40,000 nt of DNA. Origin: Dechloromonas sp. Dech2017 (GTDB taxonomy: Bacteria > Pseudomonadota > Gammaproteobacteria > Burkholderiales > Rhodocyclaceae). Positions 7,870 to 16,441 of the stretch are shown in pieces. Under the pieces are notes generated by a model. That model did not search any database and was not told the origin of the DNA. It saw nothing but the letters and a program-made list of their open reading frames with translations. The position numbers and the translations under genes were made by a program. Each line of letters opens with the position of its first letter. Position 1 is the first letter of the stretch. The DNA lies in contig SSXW01000002.1 of assembly GCA_009469585.1 (NCBI GenBank), positions 1 through 40,000 of the forward strand, read 5' to 3'.

Positions 7870-9843
7870 TCACACACTCTCCCTGGTTTCTTTCGGCAAG
7901 GTCAGCGTGACGCAGGACCCCTCGCCGGGCTTTGATGTTATCCGACATTCTCCACCAATCCGGTGGGCGCGTTCGCGCATGATCTGCAGGCCGACATGGC
8001 GGTCGGAGCGGCAATTCGGATCGTTCTCCGGGTCGAAGCCGCGACCATCGTCGACGATACTGATGCGGCAGGTGCCGAATTCGCGCTCGACGACGACCCG
8101 GACATGGCCGGCCGCGGCATGCTTGCGGATGTTCGACAACGATTCCTGGACGATGTGCATGATCTGGATCTCGTCGGTCGGCGCCATCGGGGCGCTGGTG
8201 CCGAGGCGCTCGAAGGTCGTGCCGATGCCGGTCTGCCCCTCGAATTTCTCGAGCGCCGCGTTGATCGCCGAATCGAGGTCGGACTGGTGGACGCGGGTGC
8301 GGAAATGGACCAGCAGCTCGCGCACGTCGTCGTAGCTCTCCTGCACCCCTTCGCGCAACTGGCCGGCCGTCTGCATCGCCTCCTCGGTCTTGCCCTTGCG
8401 CAGCGAATCCTGCAGCAGCTGGACCTGGATGTTGAGGAAGGCCAGGCCCTGGGCGATCGAGTCGTGCAACTCCTGGGCGAGCAGGTTGCGCTCCTCGGAA
8501 ACGGCCAGCTCTTTCTCGCGCGACTTCAGGCGCTGGTTCTCGATGGCTACCCCGAGGTGATGGCCGAGTTGCTCGAGGAGGTGGATCTGCTGCGCGGAAA
8601 GGGCCTGCGGACGCCGGAAATAGAGGTTGTAGACCCCCAGTTTCTGCTTGTCGCACAGGATGCTGAAGGCGGTCGCCGTGGCGAAACCTTCGCGGATGCA
8701 GGTTCGCAATTTCATGCCTTTTGGCGGGTTGACCGTAGCGAATGCCGTCGACCCACCACTTTCGAAGACTTCGCCGCACAGACAATCGGCACAGTTCATT
8801 TCGGCCTCGCGGGCGATGAATTCCTCGGACAAGCCCTGGCAGGTCACCAGGTAAAGGGTTTCCGACGCCTGCTGGTAGAGGCGAACGGCGCCCCCGTCAG
8901 CGCCCAGCTCGGAACTCAGGCGCTCGAGGAAGCCTTCGCACAAGGTCTCCAGCGGCGCCGGCTCGCTGAGGAAGGCAGTCACCGAATAAAGGATGCCGAG
9001 TTCGTGGTTGCGCTGGGCGAGGCGGCTGGTCTCCGACTCGACGCGCTCTTCCAGCGTGCTGTATACCCGCTGCAGGTGTTCGGCCATGCGATTGAAGCCA
9101 TGCGCCAACCCGCCCAGTTCGTCGTCGCTGGCCACCGGCAGACGAACCGTCAGGTCATCGCCGGCCATGCGCTGCATGCCGGCATGTAGTACACCAACCG
9201 GGCGAATCACCAAGTGGACAAAAAAACGGATCAGGATGACGGTACCCAGTATGGCCAGCAGGACCAGCCCCGCCTGCACCGTGCGCAGCAGGTTGGTGTC
9301 GTAGGCGTAGCTGCGCTCCATGGCCAGCACCAGTTCGTTGATGCCGCTGACGAAGCCTTCGAGTTCGCCATCGAAGCGTTCGAGAACCGCCGCCCGGCCG
9401 TCCCCGCTGGCCGCCAGATAATCGACGACGAGAGGCCTGACCCGGGCCTGCCAAGCCTCGTCGACCGCTGCCAGATGCTGCTGCACGTCCTCGTTGCGCG
9501 GCGGCGACAGCGGCCGCGCCGGATCGCCCAACTGGAGGTCGCGCAGGACCTTGTCGAAACGCTCCAGTTCCTCGCCCAAGGCCGGAACACCGGGCGCCGC
9601 CTGGGCATTCTGCTCGAGGCCGCGCGCCATCAGGTGGCCGATGCGGTAGCTGCGCATGCGCTGACTGCCGGCGTCGTTGATCGCCGCGGCGACGCCCTCC
9701 AGCTGCCAGGAAATGAGCAGGGTCAGGACGATGGCACCGGTGGCCACCGCGAAGAAAACGACCAGCATGCCGACGATCTTGCGCGATAGCTTGCCCGGAT
9801 TGGTGAGCATCCGATGTTTCCGAAAGAAAATTGGCCAAACCAT
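7870..9843 (-). CDS. narX: Nitrate/nitrite sensor histidine kinase NarX
   Basis: 657 aa. TM1 is near residues 22-45. The periplasmic sensor holds the P-box DAGSQRMRSYRIG just after TM1, the nitrate-binding signature of NarX/NarQ. TM2 is near 188-210, then HAMP and a GAF-like central module with a cysteine cluster (CADCLCG and two later Cys). The HisKA_3 dimerisation domain has phospho-acceptor His at about 460 (AQELHDSIAQG). The HATPase has NIRKHA, DDGRGFD and GLQIMRERA. Start at 9843 has GGTGGGG a few bases upstream; ATG at 9810 is an alternative. It is the first gene of narXL. Confidence 0.93.
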   Translation of the reverse strand: MVWPIFFRKHRMLTNPGKLSRKIVGMLVVFFAVATGAIVLTLLISWQLEGVAAAINDAGSQRMRSYRIGHLMARGLEQNAQAAPGVPALGEELERFDKVLRDLQLGDPARPLSPPRNEDVQQHLAAVDEAWQARVRPLVVDYLAASGDGRAAVLERFDGELEGFVSGINELVLAMERSYAYDTNLLRTVQAGLVLLAILGTVILIRFFVHLVIRPVGVLHAGMQRMAGDDLTVRLPVASDDELGGLAHGFNRMAEHLQRVYSTLEERVESETSRLAQRNHELGILYSVTAFLSEPAPLETLCEGFLERLSSELGADGGAVRLYQQASETLYLVTCQGLSEEFIAREAEMNCADCLCGEVFESGGSTAFATVNPPKGMKLRTCIREGFATATAFSILCDKQKLGVYNLYFRRPQALSAQQIHLLEQLGHHLGVAIENQRLKSREKELAVSEERNLLAQELHDSIAQGLAFLNIQVQLLQDSLRKGKTEEAMQTAGQLREGVQESYDDVRELLVHFRTRVHQSDLDSAINAALEKFEGQTGIGTTFERLGTSAPMAPTDEIQIMHIVQESLSNIRKHAAAGHVRVVVEREFGTCRISIVDDGRGFDPENDPNCRSDRHVGLQIMRERAHRIGGECRITSKPGEGSCVTLTLPKETRESV

Positions 9844-9881
9844 AGCGCCCCACCGACGAAATTCAAAGCGGCTGCATCAAG

Positions 9882-9911
9882 AAAAAAACCCGCCGGGGTG
9901 TGCCGGCGGGT
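9882..9911 (-). terminator. Intrinsic terminator after the nasS-nrt operon
   Basis: Reading the minus strand, a 9-bp stem ACCCGCCGG/CCGGCGGGT with a 6-base loop is followed by seven T (9888-9882). It closes the nrt transcript about 90 bases after the ATPase stop and separates it from narX. Confidence 0.9.
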
Positions 9912-9997
9912 GAAAGTCGCTCTTTGGAGAGAGAGCAGCGACGATGGAACTGACAGACAGGTTGTTTAAGCGGCCTCCTTGCCGACCGCTACCGTGG

Positions 9998-11737
9998 TCA
10001 GGCGTGATCGCATTCGGCCAGGAAGGTCAGCAACTCCTCGCGCAAGCGGTAGTAATCCGGATGCTCGAGCAGCGCCTTTCTGGAGCGCGGCCTGGGCAGA
10101 TTAACCTCAAGGATCTTCCCGACCTTGGCGCGCGGACCGTTGGTCATCATCACCACGCGATCGGCGAGCAGGATGGCCTCGTCGACATCGTGGGTGATAA
10201 CCATGGCGGTCAGCTTTTCCCGGCTCCAGACATCCATCAGAACCTCCTGGAGATCCCAACGCGTCAGCGAGTCGAGCATGCCGAACGGCTCGTCGAGCAG
10301 CAGCAGCTTGGGCGACAGGGCGAAGGCGCGGGCGATGCCGACGCGCTGCTTCATGCCGTTCGACAACTCGCCGGCCTTCTTGTCCATGGCGTCGGCAAGC
10401 CCGACCCGACTCAGGAAATGGGTGACGATGTCGCGCCGCTCGGCCTTGGTGGCGTGCGGATAGACTTGCTCGACGCCGAGGGCGACGTTGTCATAGGCGC
10501 TCAACCAGGGAATCAGACTGGGCGCCTGGAAGACGATGCCGCGATCGGGGCCGGCCGAATCGACTTCACGGTTGTCGAGCAGCACGACGCCATCGCTGAT
10601 GTCGTTGAGCCCGGCCACCATCGACAACACCGTCGACTTGCCGCAGCCGGAATGGCCGATGACCGAGACGAACTCACCCTTTTTCATGCGCAGGTCGAAT
10701 TTCTCGACGACGGTCAGCGGCCCCTTCTTGGTCGGATAGATCTTCGAGACCTGCGAAAACTCGACGTAGCGATCATAGTGAGGCAGGGTCTGCACATCGG
10801 CCGCCTTGGTCGCCCCGGGGCGCAATTGTGCCTGACGCTCCTCGTACTCGGCGCTGGTGTTGGGCACGACCTTGGGCAGTGGCACGACATTACCCATATC
10901 GGCTGCCTGCTCGGCGCCGACCTTCATCAGGTATTCGGTCACCTGCTTGCGCAGGCGCTTGAACTCCGGATCGTGGTTCATCGCCGTGCGGTCGCGCGGC
11001 CGGGCCAGCTCGATCTCGAATTCCGGCCCGAAGGTCGCGCCCGGACCGGGATTGAGCGGAATGATGCGGTCGGCCATCAAGAGGCCTTCGTCGACGTCGT
11101 TGGTGATCAGGATGACGGTCTTCTTTTCCTGCTCCCAGATGCGCAGGATTTCATCCTGCAGGTTGGCCCGGGTCAGTGCGTCGAGCGCCGACAGCGGCTC
11201 GTCGAGCAGCAGTATCTCCGGACTGGCCGACAGCGCGCGGGCGACATTGACGCGCTGGCGCATGCCACCGGAAAGTTCAGCGGGCCGACGATCGACGGCA
11301 TGCGACAGGCCGACCATCTCGATGTATTTCTCGGTCCGAGCCTTGCGCTCGGCTGCCGAAATATCGGGAAAAATCTGGTCGACCGCGAGAGCCACGTTCT
11401 GGCGCACGGTCATCCACGGCATCAGCGAGTAGTTCTGGAAGACGACGCCCCGGTCCGGGCCGGGGCCGGAAACCGGCTGGCCCTTGAGGCGGATTTCCCC
11501 CTGGTCGGCGGCGATCAGGCCGGCGATCAGCGAGATCAAGGTCGTCTTGCCGCTGCCTGAGAAGCCTACGATGGCGACGAACTCGCCCTCGCGGATGTTC
11601 AGGTTGATGTCCTTGAGCACTGAGGTCTGCTGCTTGCCCGTGCCGAAAGACTTCGACAGCCCGGAGATTTCGAGGAAGGCGGATTCCGCCGCCGCCTCGA
11701 CCACCGGCAGTGTTTCCTTCATGACAGGGAGTCCCAT
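9998..11737 (-). CDS. Fused double ATP-binding subunit of a nitrate ABC transporter (NrtC/NrtD-like)
   Basis: 579 aa cytoplasmic protein with two complete ABC ATPases in one chain. First unit (about 20-270): Walker [12 protein letters not shown]-loop [11 protein letters not shown], signature LSGGMRQRV, Walker [13 protein letters not shown]. Its H-loop position reads LITNDVDE, Asn where His is usual. Second unit (about 325-579): [51 protein letters not shown] with the His. The linker is about 50 residues. ATG at 11737 is preferred: AAGGAG is six bases upstream, whereas ATG at 11743 abuts it. With NrtB it would power nitrate import. Cyanobacteria use two separate proteins, NrtC and NrtD. Confidence 0.9.
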   Translation of the reverse strand: MGLPVMKETLPVVEAAAESAFLEISGLSKSFGTGKQQTSVLKDINLNIREGEFVAIVGFSGSGKTTLISLIAGLIAADQGEIRLKGQPVSGPGPDRGVVFQNYSLMPWMTVRQNVALAVDQIFPDISAAERKARTEKYIEMVGLSHAVDRRPAELSGGMRQRVNVARALSASPEILLLDEPLSALDALTRANLQDEILRIWEQEKKTVILITNDVDEGLLMADRIIPLNPGPGATFGPEFEIELARPRDRTAMNHDPEFKRLRKQVTEYLMKVGAEQAADMGNVVPLPKVVPNTSAEYEERQAQLRPGATKAADVQTLPHYDRYVEFSQVSKIYPTKKGPLTVVEKFDLRMKKGEFVSVIGHSGCGKSTVLSMVAGLNDISDGVVLLDNREVDSAGPDRGIVFQAPSLIPWLSAYDNVALGVEQVYPHATKAERRDIVTHFLSRVGLADAMDKKAGELSNGMKQRVGIARAFALSPKLLLLDEPFGMLDSLTRWDLQEVLMDVWSREKLTAMVITHDVDEAILLADRVVMMTNGPRAKVGKILEVNLPRPRSRKALLEHPDYYRLREELLTFLAECDHA

Positions 11738-11752
11738 GTTCATCTCCTTGAC

Positions 11753-12766
11753 TCAGGCGGCTTCGCCGAAGCTGACCAGCTGCTGCAGCGTGTGCATGAT
11801 GCGGTCGAGCAGGAAGCCAACGAAACCGATGGTGAAGACGGCGACCATGATGCGGCCCAGTGAATGCGAACTACCGTTCTGGAACTCATCCCAGACGAAC
11901 TTGCCCAGGCCCGGGTTCTGGGCCAGCATTTCGGCGGCGATCAGCACCATCCAGCCCACCCCGAGCGACAGACGCAGGCCGGTGAAGATCAGCTTGAGCG
12001 ACGAAGGCAGGACGATCTTGGTGACCTTGGTCCACACCGACAGGCGCAGCACTTTGGAGACGTTGATCAGGTCCTTGTCGATCGACGAGACGCCGAACGC
12101 GGTATTGATCAGCGTCGGCCACAGCGAACAGAGCGTGACCGTGATCGCCGACACGACGAAGGATTTTTCGAAAGTCGGATCGTCCGAGATATAGACGGCG
12201 CTGACCACGATGGTGACGATCGGCAGCCAGGCCAGCGGCGACACCGGGCGGAAGATCTGGATCAGCGGGTTGATGGCGACCTGGAAGGTCTTCGACAGCC
12301 CGCACAGAATACCCAGCGGAATGGCGACCAGCGTACCGATGGCGAAACCGGTGAAAACGGTGTAGAGGCTGGTCACGATCTGGTCGAAATAGGTCCGCTT
12401 GCCAGTCCATGGACGAATCGTCGTATCGGTCGTCGGATCCTCGGCCAGCGCTTCGGCGATGCGCTTTTTCTGGCGCTCGTAGAAGGCCGCCTCGCGTTCG
12501 CGCTCGGCGTAGTGGTCGGCGACCAGGCCCTTGGCCTCTTCCATGACCTGCACTGGCCCGGGAATTTCGCCCAAGCTGGTTTGCACGCCGGAGGCCAGCA
12601 CGTTCCAGACCGAAAGGAAGATGGCGAAAGCGATGATCGGCACGCCAATCTGCAGGAGTATCGCGCGAGACTGCTCACGCGGATCCTCTCCGGCTGCCAG
12701 CCGCACGAATGGAACGAACCATGTGAGGCCCGTCTTAGTGAAGAAATTTGCAAGTTGATTCAGCAT
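11753..12766 (-). CDS. nrtB: Nitrate ABC transporter permease NrtB
   Basis: 337 aa inner-membrane permease of the NrtB/SsuC/TauC family. TM1 is near residues 37-58, and the BPD-transp core runs from about 135 to 330. The ATPase-docking EAA-type loop is seen as AAEMLAQNPGLGKFVWDEF. A charged insert of about 50 residues (EREREAAFYERQKKRI region) separates TM1 from the core. I chose ATG at 12766, with AGGTGA five bases upstream; the frame extends 17 codons further without such support. It lies between nrtA and the ATPase gene in one operon. Confidence 0.92.
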   Translation of the reverse strand: MLNQLANFFTKTGLTWFVPFVRLAAGEDPREQSRAILLQIGVPIIAFAIFLSVWNVLASGVQTSLGEIPGPVQVMEEAKGLVADHYAEREREAAFYERQKKRIAEALAEDPTTDTTIRPWTGKRTYFDQIVTSLYTVFTGFAIGTLVAIPLGILCGLSKTFQVAINPLIQIFRPVSPLAWLPIVTIVVSAVYISDDPTFEKSFVVSAITVTLCSLWPTLINTAFGVSSIDKDLINVSKVLRLSVWTKVTKIVLPSSLKLIFTGLRLSLGVGWMVLIAAEMLAQNPGLGKFVWDEFQNGSSHSLGRIMVAVFTIGFVGFLLDRIMHTLQQLVSFGEAA

Positions 12767-12781
12767 TTTGGTCACCTGTCT

Positions 12782-12798
12782 TTCGCGAAATTCGCGAA
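12782..12798. repeat. Tandem palindrome in the nrtA-nrtB gap
   Basis: The self-complementary octamer TTCGCGAA occurs twice, separated by one A (12782-12789 and 12791-12798), directly ahead of the nrtB ribosome site. In RNA it would form a short hairpin. GC-rich inverted segments also lie at 12830-12865. Such structures between a binding-protein gene and its permease often unbalance expression by stabilising upstream mRNA; that role is inferred here. Confidence 0.4.
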
Positions 12799-12867
12799 CT
12801 GTTCTCTTGTTCAACAACTGTCCCCCGGAGGCGGCCGGCCGGGTCAGGCCGTGCCGCCGGAAGGTGC

Positions 12868-14277
12868 TTACTTGACCTTGTCCTTGCCCTTCAACCCGAT
12901 CTTGAGGCTGTCGATATAGGCATTCGGCTTCGAGCCGTCATAGGCCACGCCATCGATGAAGTCCTTCTGCACGGGCTTGAAACCGGTTTCCTTGGCAAAA
13001 TCCGGGAAATCGGCTGCCTTCATCTTGCCCTCGGCAATCAGTTCCTTGGCCGCCTCGGCATAGATGTCTGGACGATAGACCTTCTTGGCCATGTCCTTGT
13101 ACCAGGAGTCCGGCTTGAACTCGGAAATCTGGCCCCAGCGGCGCATCTGCGTCAGGTACCAGATGGCATCGGAGTAGTACGGATAGGTCGCGTTGTAACG
13201 GAAGAAGACGTTGAAATCCGGCACTGACCGCACGTCGCCCTTTTCGTATTCGAAGGTCCCGGTCATGCTGTTGTCGATCACATCGACGTCGGCACCCACG
13301 TAGTTCGGCTTCGAGATGAGCTTCGCGGCTTCCTTGCGGTTCTTGTTGTTCTCGGCATCCAGCCAGTAGGCGGCGCGGATCATTGCCTTGACCACCGCCT
13401 TGTGGGTATTCGGGTATTTGTCGTTCCAGTCCTTGGTGACACCGAAGACCTTCTCCGGATTGTTTTTCTGGATTTCGTAGTCGGTGATCACCGGTGCACC
13501 GATACCCTTGAACACAGCCTGCTGGTTCCACGGCTCACCGACGCAATAACCGTCGATGGTGCCGGCTTCCATGGTGGCTGGCATTTGCGGCGGCGGCGTC
13601 ACGGAGATCAGGACGTCGGCGCCGATGTTGCCGGCGGTGTCGCCCTTTTCCGGCGCGTAGAAGCCGGGGTTCAGGCCACCCGAGGCCAGCCAGTAGCGCA
13701 ACTCGTAGTTGTGCGTCGACACCGGGAAGACCATGCCCATCTTGAACGGCTTGCCTTCCTTTTTGTAGTCGTCGACCACGGCCTTCAGGGCCTCGGCCTT
13801 GATCGGATGCACCGGCTTGCCGTCCGGCTGCTTGGCCAGCTTCGCCTTGAGTTTGGCCATCACCGCGTTGGAAACGGTGATGGCGTTGCCGTTGAGGTCC
13901 ATGCTGAAGGCGGTGATGACGTCGGCCTTGGTGCCGTAACCGATGGTCGCGCCGATCGGCTGGCCCGCCAGCATGTGGGCGCCATCGAGCTCGCCGGAAA
14001 TGACGCGGTCGAGCAGCACCTTCCAGTTGGCCTGTGCTTCCAACGTCACGTACAGACCTTCGTCTTCGAAATAGCCCTTCTCGTAGGCGACGGCCAGCGG
14101 AACCATGTCGGTCAGTTTGATGAACCCAAACTTGAGATCCGGCTTTTCCACCTTGGCCTTGGCGGCCATGGCCGGCGTGCCGATCGCAAAAGCCGCCACC
14201 ACGGCAGTCGTTAGCAAACCGCGGGCAAGGCGAGCGGTGGACGATACCCGGGCTTTTGTCTTCAGATGCTGTTTCAT
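12868..14277 (-). CDS. nrtA: Periplasmic nitrate-binding protein NrtA
   Basis: 469 aa. A Sec signal peptide spans about residues 1-38 (basic start, GLLTTAVVAAFAIGTPAMA-A). There is no lipobox, so it is probably soluble in the periplasm. The NrtA/CmpA-type fold shows in GFIKLTDMVPLAVAYEKGYFEDEGL, the ligand-region motif DGYCVGEPWNQQAV, and PYYSDAIWYLTQMRRWGQ. ATG at 14277 is preferred, since AGGAG lies seven bases upstream; an ATG at 14283 would sit almost on the ribosome site. It delivers nitrate to NrtB. Its cytoplasmic paralogue is NasS, immediately upstream. Confidence 0.93.
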   Translation of the reverse strand: MKQHLKTKARVSSTARLARGLLTTAVVAAFAIGTPAMAAKAKVEKPDLKFGFIKLTDMVPLAVAYEKGYFEDEGLYVTLEAQANWKVLLDRVISGELDGAHMLAGQPIGATIGYGTKADVITAFSMDLNGNAITVSNAVMAKLKAKLAKQPDGKPVHPIKAEALKAVVDDYKKEGKPFKMGMVFPVSTHNYELRYWLASGGLNPGFYAPEKGDTAGNIGADVLISVTPPPQMPATMEAGTIDGYCVGEPWNQQAVFKGIGAPVITDYEIQKNNPEKVFGVTKDWNDKYPNTHKAVVKAMIRAAYWLDAENNKNRKEAAKLISKPNYVGADVDVIDNSMTGTFEYEKGDVRSVPDFNVFFRYNATYPYYSDAIWYLTQMRRWGQISEFKPDSWYKDMAKKVYRPDIYAEAAKELIAEGKMKAADFPDFAKETGFKPVQKDFIDGVAYDGSKPNAYIDSLKIGLKGKDKVK

Positions 14278-14304
14278 GGACATACTCCTATTAAAAAAAC
14301 GTTT

Positions 14305-15498
14305 TCAAACCAGTGCGCTTGCTGCCTGGACGGCAAACGAAGCGGCATATCCCTCAGGGTCGGAGCCATTCCAGCGCACACCGTCGATCAAGCAACAGTC
14401 GCGCATGGCGGATGACGGAAGGCTGGCGCCGACTTGTTCGGCTGCCTGCCGGTAGATTTCGATGCGATTGACCCGCCTGGCGACCGCCAGATAATCAGGA
14501 TGCTCGTCGAGCAGGCCCCAGCGCTTGTGTTGGGTCATGAACCACATGCCATCCGACAGGTAGGGGAAATTCACGGCCCCGTCGGCGAAGAATTTCATGT
14601 GCCGCTTGTCGTCCCAGCTCTTGCCCAGACCGTTCTGGTAGCGCCCCAGCATGCGGGCAGCGATGACCTCGGTATCGGTGTCGACATAGGGGGGCCGGGC
14701 AATCACTTCGGCTGTCTTCTGCTTGTTGGCGAGCGAAGCATCTATCCAGCGGCTCGCTTCGAGCACGGCAGCGACCAGGGCCCGTGCCGTATTCGGATGA
14801 CGATTCGCCCAGCAGGCCGTGGTTGCCAGCACCTTTTCCGGATGGTCGGGCCAGATATCCTGCGAACTGGCCACGGAAAAGCCGATGCCGTCGATGATCG
14901 CCCGGTTATTCCATGGCTCGCCCACGCAACAGCCGTCGATCCGGCCCATGCGCATGTTGGTGACCATCAACGGTGGCGGCACGGTGATCGTCTTGACATC
15001 GTACAGCGGGTTGATGCCATGGCTGGCCAGCCAGTAGTACAACCACATGGCATGGGTGCCGGTCGGAAAAGTCTGGGCAAAGGTGTATTGGCGCTGCTGC
15101 TTGGCAACCAGTGCAGCCAGGCTGGCGCCATCCCGGACATCGGCCTCGCTCAACTGGCTGGATAGCGTGATGCCCTGCCCATTCTGGTTGAGCCCCATGA
15201 GGATCGCCATGTCCTTCTTCGGGCCGCCGATTCCCAGTTCAACGCCATAGACCATGCCATACAACGAGTGGGCGGCATCCAGTTCGCCGCTAACCAGTTT
15301 GTCGCGCACGGAAGCCCAAGAGGATTCCTTGCTCGGTACGATCTTGATGCCGTACTTGGTATCGAAACCGTTGACCGCGGCCATGACGATGGAAGCGCAG
15401 TCAGTCAGCGGCATGAAGCCGACCCTGAGCGTCTCCTTTTCCAGCCCATCCGAAGCGGATAGGCGGGTCACGCTGCTCTTGTCCACCGAACCGGGCAT
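14305..15498 (-). CDS. nasS: Cytoplasmic nitrate/nitrite sensor NasS
   Basis: 397 aa, of the NrtA/CmpA family but without a signal peptide from the supported start. ATG at 15498 has GGAGG five bases upstream; the open frame upstream of it covers the RNA leader. Shared features with NrtA are VGFMPLTDCASIVMA, DGCCVGEPWNNRAI and NFPYLSDGMWFMTQHKRWG. In Paracoccus and Azotobacter, NasS holds NasT inactive and frees it when nitrate or nitrite binds. The nasT gene lies just upstream, across the leader. nasS is the first gene of the nrt operon, so sensor and transporter are made together. Confidence 0.9.
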   Translation of the reverse strand: MPGSVDKSSVTRLSASDGLEKETLRVGFMPLTDCASIVMAAVNGFDTKYGIKIVPSKESSWASVRDKLVSGELDAAHSLYGMVYGVELGIGGPKKDMAILMGLNQNGQGITLSSQLSEADVRDGASLAALVAKQQRQYTFAQTFPTGTHAMWLYYWLASHGINPLYDVKTITVPPPLMVTNMRMGRIDGCCVGEPWNNRAIIDGIGFSVASSQDIWPDHPEKVLATTACWANRHPNTARALVAAVLEASRWIDASLANKQKTAEVIARPPYVDTDTEVIAARMLGRYQNGLGKSWDDKRHMKFFADGAVNFPYLSDGMWFMTQHKRWGLLDEHPDYLAVARRVNRIEIYRQAAEQVGASLPSSAMRDCCLIDGVRWNGSDPEGYAASFAVQAASALV

Positions 15499-15602
15499 CA
15501 CTGCCTCCCCCAAACCAGGACCGCAGCCATGACGGAAGCCGGGCAGGCGCATGTCACATGACAGCCCTCGATTAGTCCCTGCATGGCAACGATCCTCCAA
15601 AT

Positions 15603-15657
15603 AAAAAAGGCGTCACATCCGCGCCGCCCCAGGGGGGCCGCTTGGATGGACGCCTTT
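15603..15657 (-). terminator. Leader terminator (attenuator) upstream of nasS
   Basis: Reading the minus strand, AAAGGCGTC (15657-15649) pairs with GACGCC (15614-15609) and the first T of the run, enclosing a second GC-rich stem. Six T follow (15608-15603). The 5' arm is the loop and 3' arm of hairpin P2, so antiterminator and terminator cannot form together. It lies about 105 bases before the nasS start. Confidence 0.85.
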
Positions 15658-15687
15658 GTCCGTGACCCGGCCTGCACTGGCCTGGTC
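15648..15687 (-). promoter_or_regulatory. Two-hairpin ANTAR (NasT) target RNA in the nasS leader
   Basis: P1 (15687-15664): stem GGCC/GGCC extended by GACC/GGTC across one A-G mismatch, loop AGTGCA. P2 (15661-15648): stem GGAC/GTCC, loop AAAGGC. Both loops have six bases, with A at position 1 and G at position 4, the published requirement for RNAs bound by ANTAR-domain antiterminators. P2 overlaps the 5' arm of the leader terminator, so NasT binding would block termination. P1 begins only a few bases after the predicted transcription start. Confidence 0.85.
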
Positions 15688-15702
15688 TTCAAGGACACTA
15701 TC

Positions 15703-15717
15703 GCAATGGTCGTGCCA
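15703..15717 (-). promoter_or_regulatory. Sigma-54 promoter of nasS-nrtABCD
   Basis: Minus strand TGGCACG (15717-15711), four bases, TTGC (15706-15703) matches the -24/-12 consensus at every key base. Predicted transcription start is near 15691. Two ACTAGT palindromes (15720-15725 and 15734-15739) sit immediately upstream. Confidence 0.85.
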
Positions 15718-15757
15718 GAACTAGTTATTTGGTACTAGTCATTAATATCTAATTATT

Positions 15758-15770
15758 TTTCAATGACTTG
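15758..15770 (+). promoter_or_regulatory. Candidate IHF site upstream of nasS
   Basis: TTTCAA-TGAC-TTG fits WATCAA-N4-TTR with one mismatch, in an A/T-rich stretch. It lies midway between the NtrC-like site and the sigma-54 promoter, where IHF normally bends DNA. Confidence 0.5.
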
Positions 15771-15806
15771 GAAAGTATGGCTGCGAGTCGCCGCAGCCGG
15801 ACGATG

Positions 15807-15823
15807 CGCACTGTTGCAGTGCA
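15807..15823. promoter_or_regulatory. NtrC-like enhancer site upstream of nasS
   Basis: GCAC-N7-GTGC (15808-15822) has the half-site sequence and spacing of the NtrC consensus. It lies about 125 bp upstream of the predicted start, just after the nasT stop. Confidence 0.6.
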
Positions 15824-15846
15824 GCAGGCGAATCAACCGCACACGC

Positions 15847-16422
15847 TTAGAGCAACACCCGCGCCATGTCGATGACGTCCTTCGCCACCTTGGCCATTGA
15901 CTGGCCGCGTTCCATGGCCAGCTTGCGCATGGCGTGGTAGGCGGCATCCTCGTCGAGGCCGCGGGCTTTCATCAGCACGCCCTTGGCCTTGTCGACCAGT
16001 TTGCGGTCGGAAAGCTTCTGGGAAATCTCGTCGAGTTCGCGGCGCAAGGACTGGGTGTCCTCGAAACGGGCGCGGGCCACTTCGACGATGGGCTTGATCC
16101 GCTTCGGTTCCAGGCCATCGACGATGTAGGCCGAAACGCCGGCCTTGACCGCGTCGCGTATGGTTTCCTGGCCATCTTCCTGGGTGAAGATGACGACCGG
16201 CCGCGGCATGTCCTTGTGCATCGCCGCCAGGTTTTCCAGCGTGTCGCGGCTGGGGCTGTCGGTATCGATCAGGATGACGTCGGGCTGCAGTTTCTCGACT
16301 TCGGCCGTGAGATTCTCGGCGTCGGCCAGAATGGCCGCCACCTGATAGCCGGCGAGCGCCAGCCCGGCGCAGATTTCGCCGGCCCGGGCACGGGATTCAT
16401 CGATGACGAGTACGGTAAGCAT
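15847..16422 (-). CDS. nasT: ANTAR-domain antiterminator NasT
   Basis: 191 aa. The receiver-like domain is at 1-115, with Asp53 in the phosphoacceptor position (LIDTDSPSRD), though NasT proteins are controlled by NasS rather than by a kinase. A coiled linker is at about 116-138. The ANTAR domain is at about 139-187, with the conserved KAKGVLMKARGLDEDAAY core and a closing RNA-binding helix. I chose ATG at 16422; a TTG four codons earlier is possible. It lies upstream of the leader it should act on and follows cbiX by about 20 bases, so it is probably transcribed separately from nasS. Confidence 0.92.
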   Translation of the reverse strand: MLTVLVIDESRARAGEICAGLALAGYQVAAILADAENLTAEVEKLQPDVILIDTDSPSRDTLENLAAMHKDMPRPVVIFTQEDGQETIRDAVKAGVSAYIVDGLEPKRIKPIVEVARARFEDTQSLRRELDEISQKLSDRKLVDKAKGVLMKARGLDEDAAYHAMRKLAMERGQSMAKVAKDVIDMARVLL

Positions 16423-16441
16423 GGCTGGCTTCAAGCAAGCG

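Noticed and set aside
9944..11560. Long open frame on the plus strand opposite the double ATPase gene
   Set aside because: It mirrors a gene with clear ABC motifs, has no family features and no ribosome site. It results from GC-rich codon bias; the same holds for 27740-30367 +, 31433-34219 + and 1867-3441 -.
11738..11743. ATG at 11743 as start of the double ATPase
   Set aside because: It directly abuts AAGGAG; the ATG six bases on has proper spacing. The same reasoning moved the starts at 14283 and 22737.
15499..15600. Longer NasS start giving a 34-residue extension
   Set aside because: The extension lies in the RNA leader, has no NrtA-family similarity, and the ATG at 15498 has a strong GGAGG site.
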